This document shows, in pieces, positions 15,517 through 22,447 of a stretch of DNA of 40,264 nucleotides; positions within the stretch are counted from its first letter, which is position 1; each line of letters opens with the position of its first letter. The position numbers were made by a program, and so were the translations under genes. Source of the DNA: Bacillota bacterium (GTDB taxonomy: Bacteria; Bacillota; Clostridia; Peptostreptococcales; Anaerovoracaceae); contig JALEJU010000002.1 in NCBI GenBank assembly GCA_022769485.1, positions 1 through 40,264 of the forward strand. Reading direction: 5' to 3'. The notes under the pieces are model-generated. The model was given only the letters and a program-made list of their open reading frames with translations, had not been told where the DNA came from and searched no databases.

Positions 15517-16836
15517 TTACTTACCCAGTGCGTATTCTGCTTTCATCATTTTGTTAGTATTGTTCATCAGCGCAATTACAATAGCTGCAAAGATAAGAAC
15601 CGCAATCAGTCCACCGATAGCCGCCGCTACATTCAACGCTGTTGGGGCAGTAATGAATGTGCCAATTGTATAAACAAAATAAGCTACTGTATAACCGACA
15701 CCAAACTGTAAACCGATACCACCCCAAACCCATTTTGCATTTTTCATTTCTGCTCTCATTGCACCGATAGCAGCAAAGCAAGGCGGTGTATAGAGGTTAA
15801 ACATGAGGTATGCAAGAGCCGCCACCTTTGTAATAGCCATAACCCCCGCAACTTCTGCACCAGCACCCTCCATAAGAGCAAGTTCTTGGATATCAATCAA
15901 ATTTTCAAGTCCTGCAAAACAAACTGCCAAAGTACCTACAACATTTTCTTTTGCAATAAATCCAGTAACCGCTGCTGCTGCAAGCTGCCAAGATAGAACA
16001 CCGACAATCGGAACGAGAAGATATGCAAAAGGACCGGCAATTGATGCAAGAATTGATGAGTCAGCAATTTCAGCAACAGTAAAACTCCAAGTAAAAGTCT
16101 GCATAACCTGAACAGCAGTATTACAAAGAAGAATAATGGTAGCCGCTTTTACTATGTATGCCCACCCACGGCTGCACATGGATTTGAATGCACCCCAGAG
16201 AGAAGGAACTTTGTATTCAGGCAATTCAATGATAAAGAAGGATTTCCTGTTTTTGTATCCTGCAATTCTATTTACAAGCAAAGCGCCGAGGAATATAAGC
16301 ACAATGCCTGAAAGGTACATCCATGTGCTTACCCATCCTGCGCCATCAAAGAATGCACCTGCAAACAGCGCAATAGCTGGGATTTTTGCACCACAAGGCA
16401 TAAATGGGGCGAGCATAGCGGTTGCCTTGCGTTCACGCTCATTTCTGATTGTTCGGCTTGCCATAATACCGGGAACAGCACATCCGATTGTGATTATAAA
16501 GGGAATCACAGATTTTCCTGAAAGACCGACTTTTTTGAAAATTGGATCAAGTACAACTGCAACCCTTGACATATAACCGCAATCCTCAAGAATGGCAATC
16601 AGGAAATACATTACCATAACAAGCGGCAGAAAACCGATAACCGCAATAACACCGCCGATTACACCGTCTACTAAAAGTGCGGATAGAAGCGGGTTTGCAT
16701 TCGCCAAAAGTTTTCCTACCAAGCCTTGAAAGGCTTCCAACCGTCTAACAAGCAAATCGGCAATCGGTGTGCCAACCCAAACCTGTGAGATTTGAAATAC
16801 AAGAAACATGACAACTGCAAAGATAGGAATGCCGAT
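15517..16836 (-). CDS. feoB: FeoB ferrous iron transporter, C-terminal membrane part (downstream of an in-frame stop)
   Basis: About 439 codons of the FeoB membrane domain follow the in-frame TGA at 16837-16839 without any frameshift. The sequence resumes IGIPIFAVVMFLVFQIS; the first ATG is at 16809. Both Gate motifs are present, including IGCAVPGIMASRTI and PFMPCGAKIPA with its Cys, as well as about eight to ten hydrophobic segments. This part forms the Fe2+ pore. Translated alone, from the ATG at 16809 which has no ribosome binding site, it would lack the GTPase. No other damage is visible, so the mutation is recent, is read through, or is a sequence error. Confidence 0.88.
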   Translation of the reverse strand: MGIPIFAVVMFLVFQISQVWVGTPIADLLVRRLEAFQGLVGKLLANANPLLSALLVDGVIGGVIAVIGFLPLVMVMYFLIAILEDCGYMSRVAVVLDPIFKKVGLSGKSVIPFIITIGCAVPGIMASRTIRNERERKATAMLAPFMPCGAKIPAIALFAGAFFDGAGWVSTWMYLSGIVLIFLGALLVNRIAGYKNRKSFFIIELPEYKVPSLWGAFKSMCSRGWAYIVKAATIILLCNTAVQVMQTFTWSFTVAEIADSSILASIAGPFAYLLVPIVGVLSWQLAAAAVTGFIAKENVVGTLAVCFAGLENLIDIQELALMEGAGAEVAGVMAITKVAALAYLMFNLYTPPCFAAIGAMRAEMKNAKWVWGGIGLQFGVGYTVAYFVYTIGTFITAPTALNVAAAIGGLIAVLIFAAIVIALMNNTNKMMKAEYALGK

Positions 16837-16839
16837 TCA
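16837..16839 (-). other. In-frame TGA in feoB
   Basis: The codon order on the minus strand is AAT AAA TGA ATC GGC ATT CCT. Both sides are in the same frame and together make an uninterrupted FeoB. A single G-to-A change of TGG (Trp) explains it. Confidence 0.9.
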
Positions 16840-17517
16840 TTTATTTGTCAGTACCCTATCAATCTTATCACTGACATTCTTATCCTTTGTCAACACCTTA
16901 CGGCTTTCGACCTCTTTCACAATCTGATTTACAAACTCAAAGCGTTTACGGTCGGCTGCTTCAACGGCAGATTTATCCGTAAAATCAACATTTCCCTGAT
17001 GATAAAGTGCAGTTTGTGTACCATTTGCAACCGATACCGCTTTTTCTATAACAGCTTTTAACCCATCTTCGGTAGTGGAAGTCGTTTCGACAATCGGACA
17101 GCCGAGCTTTTGGGAGAGAAGTTCGCTGTTAATACTGGTCTGCTTTTTCCTGTTAATATCGCTCTTGTTAAGGGCAACAACAACGGGAGTACCCAGTTCC
17201 AAAAGCTGTGTAGTAAAAAACAAACTGCGGATCAAATTGGTAGCGTCCACAATATTTATAATTACATCGGGATTTTCTTTTTTTACATAGGAACTTGTAA
17301 TGCTTTCTTCACTTGTAAACGGCGACATGGAATATGCACCGGGCAAATCGACAGCAATAAGCTGCTTATTCCCGGCACAATACGCCTTCTTAATTATATG
17401 TTCCTTTTTCTCTACGGTAACTCCCGCCCAGTTCCCAATCTTTTCATTGCGACCAGTTAACGCATTATACATGGTGGTTTTACCGGAGTTTGGATTGCCT
17501 GTTAAAGCAATTCTCAT
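16837..17517 (-). CDS. feoB: FeoB ferrous iron transporter, N-terminal GTPase part (ends at an in-frame TGA)
   Basis: 226 aa. The G domain is complete: G1 GNPNSGKTT (7-15), switch GNWAGVTVEKKEH, G3 DLPGAYSM, G4 NKSD, followed by the GDI-like helical region. It ends ...DKIDRVLTNK then TGA. In FeoB proteins the segment continues as NKWLGIPIF, so the TGA takes the place of a conserved Trp codon (TGG). The remaining frame stays open to 15517, giving a full-length FeoB of about 666 residues if the stop is read. AAGGAGG precedes the ATG. It has its own metal-regulator box upstream (17585-17600), separate from feoA. Confidence 0.9.
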   Translation of the reverse strand: MRIALTGNPNSGKTTMYNALTGRNEKIGNWAGVTVEKKEHIIKKAYCAGNKQLIAVDLPGAYSMSPFTSEESITSSYVKKENPDVIINIVDATNLIRSLFFTTQLLELGTPVVVALNKSDINRKKQTSINSELLSQKLGCPIVETTSTTEDGLKAVIEKAVSVANGTQTALYHQGNVDFTDKSAVEAADRKRFEFVNQIVKEVESRKVLTKDKNVSDKIDRVLTNK

Positions 17518-17584
17518 GATAGATTTCCTCCTTGTATCTTTTTTAGATTTATTTTATTCTTTCTGAAAAATTACCGATCAACGA

Positions 17585-17600
17585 GTTAGCGATTGCTAAC
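17585..17600. promoter_or_regulatory. DtxR-type operator box 1, between feoA and feoB
   Basis: GTTAGC-GATT-GCTAAC, a perfect 6+6 inverted repeat with a 4-nt centre. It lies after the feoA terminator and 68 bp before the feoB start, so feoB probably has its own regulated promoter; a weak candidate is TTGATC just downstream. Confidence 0.65.
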
Positions 17601-17609
17601 TTTTGCTTG

Positions 17610-17632
17610 AAAAAAGCTGATTTAATATCAGC
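17610..17632 (-). terminator. Terminator between feoA and feoB
   Basis: On the minus strand GCTGAT-attaa-ATCAGC is followed directly by TTTTTT. It begins 8 bp past the feoA stop and would uncouple feoA from feoB transcription. Confidence 0.7.
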
Positions 17633-17639
17633 ATTTTAT

Positions 17640-17852
17640 CTATATGGCAATAGCTTCTGTTAACTGATTGTCAATGTTATATCTGCTATCTTTGATTGAA
17701 ACAACACAGCCACCCTTCAAATGAGATACAACCGTTATTCTTTCACCACTATAACAACCGAGGGAAAAGAGAAAGGAATTCAATTCTTCATCATTGGTAA
17801 CAATATCTTTTATTATGTATTCTTTTCCTTCTACAGCATTTTTGAGTATCAT
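17640..17852 (-). CDS. feoA: FeoA family protein
   Basis: 70 aa, an SH3-like FeoA domain: EYIIKDIVTNDEELNSFLFSLGCYSGERITVVSHLKGGCVVSIKDSRYNIDNQLTEAIAI. FeoA is a small cytoplasmic partner that supports FeoB-mediated Fe2+ uptake. A very good ribosome binding site (GTAGGAGG) precedes the ATG by 6 nt. The gene is divergent from the DtxR-type regulator, with two operator boxes in the shared region. The gap of about 120 bp to feoB, with terminator and another box, is unusual for feoAB operons, which are normally tightly packed. Confidence 0.92.
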   Translation of the reverse strand: MILKNAVEGKEYIIKDIVTNDEELNSFLFSLGCYSGERITVVSHLKGGCVVSIKDSRYNIDNQLTEAIAI

Positions 17853-17876
17853 ATGTACCTCCTACATTTTGGCATA

Positions 17877-17941
17877 ATAATAGCTGCCTTGTTAGCGTCT
17901 GCTAACTATTGGCTTTAAAAACCGGTTAGCCTTCGCTAACC
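17877..17941. promoter_or_regulatory. feoA promoter with DtxR-type operator boxes 2 and 3
   Basis: Box 2 is GTTAGC-GTCT-GCTAAC (17891-17906). Box 3 is GGTTAGC-CTTC-GCTAACC (17924-17941). Their centres are 34 bp apart, about three helical turns. On the minus strand TTAGCA (17905-17900), a 17-bp spacer and TATTAT (17882-17877) form the feoA promoter, so box 2 covers its -35 element. The motif resembles DtxR/IdeR sites (GGTTAGCCTAACC) with a longer centre. The regulator at 18076 is the natural binder. Confidence 0.7.
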
Positions 17942-18075
17942 CGAAACGGGTATACTCTCTTTGACATGCTTTGTCAAGTCCCTTTTCGGAAAAACTTAAA
18001 GGATTGTTCTGAGGGCAAATGGCAGTATAATAATTAGCAACAATTTATTAAGAATATCCACAGAGAGGTGTTATG

Positions 18076-18450
18076 ATGTCCTTAAAAGAATCCGGGGAGA
18101 TGTATCTCGAATCAATATACGTGTTAAAACAGTCAAAACAGTCTGTTCGTTCTATTGATGTTGCAGAATATATGAACTTCACAAAGCCAAGTGTCAGCCG
18201 TGCTATTGGACTTTTAAAAAAGCAAGGTTATATTGTTGTAGATAAAGACGGCTATATTTCTTTTACCGATGATGGTGAAAAAATTGCCGGTAAGATTTAT
18301 GAACGCCATACTGTTCTTACAAATGTTTTGAAAGCTATCGGCATTGACGAAAAAACTGCAGCCGAAGATGCCTGCCGCATTGAGCATGTCATTAGCGAAA
18401 AAACATTTGACAGTATTAAAGAGTATCTGCAACAGAAAATGCAGATATAG
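18076..18450 (+). CDS. DtxR/MntR-family metal-dependent transcriptional regulator
   Basis: 124 aa. An N-terminal winged helix (about 8-65: SGEMYLESIYVLKQSKQSVRSIDVAEYMNFTKPSVSRAIGLLKKQGYI) is followed by the metal-binding dimerisation helices (HTVLTNVLKAIGIDEKTAAEDACRIEHVIS) that contain the family's Glu, His, Asp and Cys/Glu-His ligand positions. There is no C-terminal SH3 domain, as in MntR-type members. I use the second of two adjacent ATGs because it is better spaced from the GAGAGGTG ribosome binding site. Divergent from feoA over two GTTAGC-type boxes, it probably represses the feo genes when iron (or manganese) is sufficient. Confidence 0.93.
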   Translation: MSLKESGEMYLESIYVLKQSKQSVRSIDVAEYMNFTKPSVSRAIGLLKKQGYIVVDKDGYISFTDDGEKIAGKIYERHTVLTNVLKAIGIDEKTAAEDACRIEHVISEKTFDSIKEYLQQKMQI

Positions 18451-18471
18451 TGCGTGGAAACCGACATATAC

Positions 18472-18643
18472 TGCTTATTGTACTATCGGAGATATCCATG
18501 CCATAAAGTTCTTTTATGTGTGACTCGATACCGCCGGTATCCATACCTTTTGCATACATAGAAAGTATTTTTTCTTCCATGTCCTGGGTTACGGTATTCT
18601 GATACTTTTTGATAAGCTGCGGCTCATACTCACCGTTGCGGCC
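18472..18643 (-). pseudogene. IS256-family transposase remnant (N-terminal scrap)
   Basis: The minus strand encodes about 57 residues, EYEPQLIKKYQNTVTQDMEEKILSMYAKGMDTGGIESHIKELYGMDISDSTIS, that match the N-terminal region of mutator/IS256 transposases (usual form: EEKVLSMYAKGMSxRDIxxxIxxIYGxxIS). The start and the whole catalytic domain are missing on both sides. The rest of 18451-18768 holds no gene I can support. Confidence 0.75.
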
Positions 18644-18768
18644 ACGATGTGCTGATCCGTCTAAACAGTGAACGCCTTGATTTCCATGTCCACACAATCT
18701 GTGACGATGCGAAATCATTCATCCTGATAATAACCACAGAGTCAGAGAAGTACATTTAGTCATGATGG

Positions 18769-19162
18769 TTATAATTCATGAATTCCCATAACCGGGTAAA
18801 TTTCAAGCTCAAAAGAATCTGCATCTATGCCGTTTTTCTTTCCTATTTTGCTTTTGCGGTAAACCGCTTTCGTAAGAACGGATTTCAAAAGTTTATTTTT
18901 ATCTTCAACAGATGCCGTTCCGTAGGAATCAAGTACATTTTGCACCTTTGGAATAAATTCCGCAACGGTAATACTTTTTTTACGTTCTTCCAACGACTTT
19001 TCCAAGCCTGCCATGGAAGAATCGATCTCCTTTAACCGCTCATTTATATTCGCATGTCGTTCCTTAAAAACTGCGTCGGTGTATACGCCGCGTTCCAGTA
19101 AACCATATGTTTTCCGCTTCAATATCTTTTCTGGACTTTCGCAGATAAATGCAGTAACTCAT
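18769..19162 (-). pseudogene. Large serine recombinase reduced to its two ends (internal deletion)
   Basis: From the ATG at 19162 the minus strand reads MSYCIYLRKSRKDIEAE, the exact N-terminus of a large serine recombinase with the YLRKS catalytic motif. At about 19118 it passes, out of frame, into 117 residues of a recombinase C-terminus: KTYGLLERGVYTDAVFKERHANINERLKEID, a Glu/Lys-rich coiled coil, then VLDSYGTASVEDKNKLLKSVLTKAVYRKSK and a beta-rich end. Roughly 350-400 internal codons are missing. It is unrelated in detail to the intact recombinase at 655. It probably belonged to the element that carried the neighbouring accessory genes, and is now inactive. Confidence 0.8.
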
Positions 19163-19185
19163 GTTGTACCTTACACTTTTTTATG

Positions 19186-19575
19186 TTAGAGCCCCAAATG
19201 CTCTTTCAGCGCTTGCTGCAAGATTGCCGAAAAATTTACGCCGTGCGAAGTGGCTTCTGCGTCAAGCCATTCCGGAATAGAAAGCGTTTTCTTTACCGCC
19301 TTATTGCTGTTTCTTTTGCGATATTCGATTGTGTCGCAGGCTATATAGTTTACGAACTCATTTCCCTGAATTTCCAAATCTGTGCTTGCGCTTGGAGCCG
19401 GAATTTCCTTGTTCTCTTTTTCGTAATGATACAGTGTTAACGCGAGAACATCTTCTGCCATCATTATGCTATCCTGTAGATCGTCCCCGCACGTATAGCA
19501 GCTTTCAAGATCGGGAAAAAACACAGAATATCCCTTTTCTTCCTTTGTGAAAACTGCCGGATATGCATATTTCAT
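19186..19575 (-). CDS. hicB: HicB family antitoxin
   Basis: 129 aa. The N-terminal HicB fold has the signature YAYPAVFTKEEKGYSVFFPDLESCYTCGDDLQDSIMMAEDVLALTL. The C-terminal part (KKTLSIPEWLDAEATSHGVNFSAILQQALKEHLG) is a ribbon-helix-helix DNA-binding domain. HicB neutralises HicA and represses the operon. It follows hicA by 35 bp and has its own GGAGG site. The tandem TACGTA operators upstream of hicA are its likely target. The pair sits directly beside the recombinase remnant, as mobile addiction modules often do. Confidence 0.93.
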   Translation of the reverse strand: MKYAYPAVFTKEEKGYSVFFPDLESCYTCGDDLQDSIMMAEDVLALTLYHYEKENKEIPAPSASTDLEIQGNEFVNYIACDTIEYRKRNSNKAVKKTLSIPEWLDAEATSHGVNFSAILQQALKEHLGL

Positions 19576-19610
19576 TCTTTTGCCTCCTTATATATTGAAA
19601 TTGATGGGGG

Positions 19611-19796
19611 TTATTTAAGCCCCGCATCTTTCAGAATTCTGTTTAATGTTCCGATCGGAATTTCTTTGCTTTGGTGTCTCGGAACTCGGAAATGTTTTTC
19701 TGTTACTGGACTGTACCATTCATCATGTTCTTTCCCGTGTTCCGTTAGAAAACAATTGCCTTTCTTTAATATTTTTATGAGTTCCGATACTTTCAT
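19611..19796 (-). CDS. hicA: HicA family mRNA interferase toxin
   Basis: 61 aa, the normal length. It has the double-stranded-RNA-binding-like HicA fold: KVSELIKILKKGNCFLTEHGKEHDEWYSPV, then FRVPRHQSKEIPIGTLNRILKDAGL. HicA cleaves mRNA independently of ribosomes when HicB is lost. The catalytic His is within TEHGKEHDEW; the usual sequence is RxxGSHxxY, so the active-site region differs slightly. Strong GGGAGGAGG site before the ATG. First gene of a two-gene operon with hicB. Confidence 0.92.
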   Translation of the reverse strand: MKVSELIKILKKGNCFLTEHGKEHDEWYSPVTEKHFRVPRHQSKEIPIGTLNRILKDAGLK

Positions 19797-19818
19797 TTTA
19801 CCTCCTCCCTAAAATAAT

Positions 19819-19873
19819 ATTATAATACGTAATAATACGCATTTCAATATATTTTACGTAAAAATACGTATTT
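19819..19873 (-). promoter_or_regulatory. hicAB promoter with tandem TACGTA operators
   Basis: On the minus strand TTGAAA (19847-19842), a 17-bp spacer and TATAAT (19824-19819) form a near-consensus promoter. The spacer contains GCGTATTATTACGTAT, and upstream lies TACGTATTTTTACGTA. The TACGTA half-sites are spaced about one helical turn, as expected for a ribbon-helix-helix repressor, here HicB. Confidence 0.65.
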
Positions 19874-19925
19874 ATTATACCGCTCCCTGCGGCAACAGGA
19901 AGCGGTTGTTTTTTATCACGTTTTT

Positions 19926-20570
19926 CTATTGCAGGTGGTCAATTGCATACTGAGCTTCTTCTGGAGTAAATCCTTCTCCGTACTCGGAGATGAGCTGATT
20001 ATATATGGCGTTGGTGGACATATCCATTTCTTGATATGATTTTGCTTTCTTTAGCGCGTTTTCATTCCAATTAGCCTTTATATTGTCAACCGCATATTGA
20101 GCTTCTTCCGCTGTGAATTTTTCCCCATACTCGGAAGTGAGTTGCTTATAGATTCCCGCCTTGGACATGTGCATGGTCTTGCTATAATTTTCGGCATTTT
20201 TCAAGGCGTTTTTATTCCAGTCAGCGCTAATATTATCAATAGCATATTGCGCGGCTTCTGCCGAGAAGTTTTCTCCGTATTCCGAAGTAAGTTGATCGTA
20301 AATGCCGTTTTTTGACATATGCATGGTGTCACTGTATCTTTCTGCCTTTTTCAGCGCAGACTTATATTCGGTAGGAACGTTGCTATCTGCTTCATTGTTT
20401 TTCTGCTCACTTACAGCTGACGAATTTTCTCCTGCAGAATCGCTGTCATTATCTTCGCCGGAACCTCCTCCGGCAATAGCGACGATGATAATGAGTGCGA
20501 TTGCCGCGATAATAATCCATTTCTTCTTTCCCTTTTTTGTCGTGTTTGCTTTTTGATTTGGGTCTTTCAT
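19926..20570 (-). CDS. Ltp-repeat (host cell surface-exposed lipoprotein domain) membrane-anchored protein
   Basis: 214 aa. A lysine-rich N-terminus precedes one membrane segment (WIIIAAIALIIIVAIA); no lipobox Cys is present. A low-complexity acidic linker (about 36-65) leads to three tandem repeats of about 46 residues, each reading A-x-x-Y-S/Q...M-S-x-x-G/A-I-Y-x-Q-L-x-S-E-Y-G-E-x-F-[ST]-x-E-x-A-Q-Y-A-[IV]-[DN]. This is the Ltp (PF07553-type) repeat. In Streptococcus thermophilus phage TP-J34 the Ltp lipoprotein blocks DNA injection by other phages (superinfection exclusion). Here the anchor would be a signal-anchor helix rather than a lipid. Position beside a decayed phage-type repressor supports a lysogeny origin; the activity is inference. 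Confidence 0.85.
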   Translation of the reverse strand: MKDPNQKANTTKKGKKKWIIIAAIALIIIVAIAGGGSGEDNDSDSAGENSSAVSEQKNNEADSNVPTEYKSALKKAERYSDTMHMSKNGIYDQLTSEYGENFSAEAAQYAIDNISADWNKNALKNAENYSKTMHMSKAGIYKQLTSEYGEKFTAEEAQYAVDNIKANWNENALKKAKSYQEMDMSTNAIYNQLISEYGEGFTPEEAQYAIDHLQ

Positions 20571-20891
20571 CGCTATTCTCCTTGTTTTTTCATTGAAATT
20601 CGATATGTTATACTATTTTATTTTTTCTCGATATACACAATCCTGACAAATCGCAAAAGTATGAACGCTGTTGTACATCTTTCCGCTTTTTTGCATCATT
20701 TTGTTTATAAATGTTGGCTTTTCAAACGGGCGATTGTTTTTCTTGGCAATTATCAGCTGTATCTGGAGTTGTGAACCAGCGCACACCATATGGCAACGGA
20801 ATTTCTCTGATAAACATCATCAAATCACCACTTTAAATTTCTTATCCCCATTCGCTGAAACCGCATTTAATTCCCAAATTTATAAAAATCG
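20571..20891. other. Gap of 320 bp without a supported gene
   Basis: Open frames here on the plus strand have no ribosome binding site or recognisable sequence. The 3' part contains direct-repeat copy A (20843-20883), immediately after the stop of the lipoprotein gene at 20892. The Ltp-gene promoter should lie near 20580-20660, but I see only a weak TATAAC-like -10. Confidence 0.4.
20843..20883. repeat. Direct repeat copy A (41 bp)
   Basis: Starts TATCCCCATTCGCTGAAACC and ends CCCAAATTTAT. It matches copy B at 22380-22421 except for one substitution and one single-base gap. It begins 8 bp past the stop of the lipoprotein gene ending at 20892. Confidence 0.85.
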
Positions 20892-21704
20892 TTACTGATT
20901 TAAAACGACATCAAACGTATAAGGATTTATCGTTTCGTCCCAGTTGTCAGATCCTGCTTCAAATACTATTTTAAAATCGCTGTTGTTAATTTGGTCAAAG
21001 CATATGATTCCATCAGTCGATGCTCCTACCTGCAGGTCTGATTGGATTTCCGGATAATCTGCGTCGAAATTAGATTCCTCATCGTACTGTTTTCCATCTT
21101 GTACAATTTTACAGTCGAAAGAATATAATGAAAATGCAGCGCTGCCATGGTTCTGTACATTGACGTAAACGCGAGTTTCCCTTTCAGCCAGTTCCACTTT
21201 TTTAATAGAAACTGTATAACCAAGCTGTGTTTGGGAAAGATCGCTAAATTCATATGTGGCAATAGCTGGCGCTACTGCTTCTTGATACGTAACGACATCA
21301 ACAGAGTCTGCAAATATGGTCGGCGCTGTGATTTTCTCTCCCAATAACGTTTCGCCTTTAAAAGGTTTTCCAACGGTGCCTACTATTTTTACATAATCCC
21401 CATCGTGAAGTTTTAAATCCGAATCAGAGGAACTTACAACAGTATTTTTTTCGCTGTTTACAGGGTCAGCCCACATTTGAAAATAAATTCCATCTCCATC
21501 TCTTTCCGGTTCTGAAAAAACAACACCTAAAATTTCTACCGATCTTCCTTTAAATTTTTCAGGCGTGGCATACAGTTCTTCAACTTCTTTTTCAGTAAGC
21601 GGTGAATCTTTTCCGGAGTTTGATTCTTCGGATCCATTACCACAGGAAGCGAGGAAAAACAAAAGTGCAATAGCTAATGTAGATGCAAAGAGTCTCTTCT
21701 TCAT
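20892..21704 (-). CDS. Putative lipoprotein with OB-fold-like domain, unknown function
   Basis: 270 aa from the ATG at 21704 (AAGGTGG 5 nt upstream; the GTG at 21713 is less likely). A type II signal peptide ends in the lipobox LASC, so the mature protein is lipid-anchored outside. Residues about 38-135 (LTEKEVEELYATPEKFKGRSVEILGVVF..., then DGDYVKIVGTVGKPF) look like an OB-fold/tRNA_anti-like domain. The second half (LGYTVSIKKVELAERETRVYVNVQNHGSAAFSLYSF) resembles the DUF4352-type immunoglobulin-like domain, often seen in small phage- and ICE-borne lipoproteins. It lies 33 bp downstream of another lipoprotein, probably co-transcribed. No established function. Confidence 0.8.
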   Translation of the reverse strand: MKKRLFASTLAIALLFFLASCGNGSEESNSGKDSPLTEKEVEELYATPEKFKGRSVEILGVVFSEPERDGDGIYFQMWADPVNSEKNTVVSSSDSDLKLHDGDYVKIVGTVGKPFKGETLLGEKITAPTIFADSVDVVTYQEAVAPAIATYEFSDLSQTQLGYTVSIKKVELAERETRVYVNVQNHGSAAFSLYSFDCKIVQDGKQYDEESNFDADYPEIQSDLQVGASTDGIICFDQINNSDFKIVFEAGSDNWDETINPYTFDVVLNQ

Positions 21705-21737
21705 AATTTCCACCTTCTCCTATCAATACAAATAAAA

Positions 21738-22361
21738 CTATTCTGCATTTGTATCACTAAATGCATCTGACATATCTTTTGCGAATTCAATCATGCCTCC
21801 TGTAATACAGTTAACGAAATCGCCATCTTCCTCAAATTCGTCAATAATCCATCCATCATTTCCTTTTGTTAAGCTTACAGTCGCAGTCTCTTCGTAGTTG
21901 AATACCGCGCCTTCCAATTTCTCTGCGATAATATCGTTTGTTACTTTATCCATCTCATCATCGGATGCTCCGGAAAATGCCATATCGAGAATTTTTGAAA
22001 ACGCTTCACTAAATGCCTCTCTAAACACAGAGCCGAAAGCATATGTTTTGATAGTAACGTCTACCGTAGCGGTATTTCCGTTGATCTGCTCATTTGCGAC
22101 GGAATATTCGTAAGATAAAGACATATCTTTTAATTTCTTTTCCAATTCTTCCGGGAAAGAATCTGTGTCGATTCCTTCGTCCGATGTGATGCTTACATCT
22201 GAAACATCCCCTTCATAGATTTTTGACATGGTTTCAGCATCTTGTGCTTTTACTGCTTTAAGGTAATCATTCACAACATCAGAAGGAGACGGTTCGCTCC
22301 CACATGATGCTGTAAAAATCGAAAGAACGATTACAAATGTGATTGCTAAAAACTTTTTCAT
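21738..22361 (-). CDS. Putative lipoprotein, DUF4878/DUF5105-like
   Basis: 207 aa from the ATG at 22361, preceded by GGAGG with 6-nt spacing. The longer frame to 22388 runs into the direct repeat and is not used. The signal peptide MKKFLAITFVIVLSIFTASC ends in a lipobox. The mature part has the pattern SPSDVVNDYLKAVKAQDAETMSKIYEG, then a beta-rich region with TATVDVTIKTYAFGSVF and a final VSLTKGNDGWIIDEF, the cystatin/NTF2-like layout of DUF4878/DUF5105 proteins. First of two lipoprotein genes that are together bracketed by the direct repeats at 20843 and 22380. Function unknown; a cell-surface role in the lysogen is possible. Confidence 0.8.
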   Translation of the reverse strand: MKKFLAITFVIVLSIFTASCGSEPSPSDVVNDYLKAVKAQDAETMSKIYEGDVSDVSITSDEGIDTDSFPEELEKKLKDMSLSYEYSVANEQINGNTATVDVTIKTYAFGSVFREAFSEAFSKILDMAFSGASDDEMDKVTNDIIAEKLEGAVFNYEETATVSLTKGNDGWIIDEFEEDGDFVNCITGGMIEFAKDMSDAFSDTNAE

Positions 22362-22379
22362 GTTGTTTCCTCCAAAGGA

Positions 22380-22421
22380 TATCCCCATTCGCTGAAACCG
22401 AATTTAATTCCCAAAGTTTAT
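22380..22421. repeat. Direct repeat copy B (42 bp)
   Basis: Same orientation and nearly the same sequence as copy A at 20843-20883. It lies between the repressor pseudogene stop (22448) and the lipoprotein start (22361). The two copies are 1.5 kb apart and bracket exactly the two lipoprotein genes. Confidence 0.85.
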
Positions 22422-22447
22422 TTAAACCGATAACGGCTTAAAACAAG

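Noticed and set aside
16837..16839. The feoB TGA as a selenocysteine codon
   Set aside because: The expected residue is Trp, not Cys, at a place with no redox role, and no SECIS-like hairpin follows at the right distance.
19880..19916. Hairpin CCGCTCCCTG/CAGGAAGCGG with a T-run on the plus strand
   Set aside because: It resembles a terminator, but no plus-strand gene ends there and the minus side has no T-run; probably a leftover of earlier DNA.
20671..20898. A 75-codon plus-strand frame between the Ltp gene and the lipoprotein
   Set aside because: It runs through the direct repeat and ends inside the opposite gene; no ribosome binding site.
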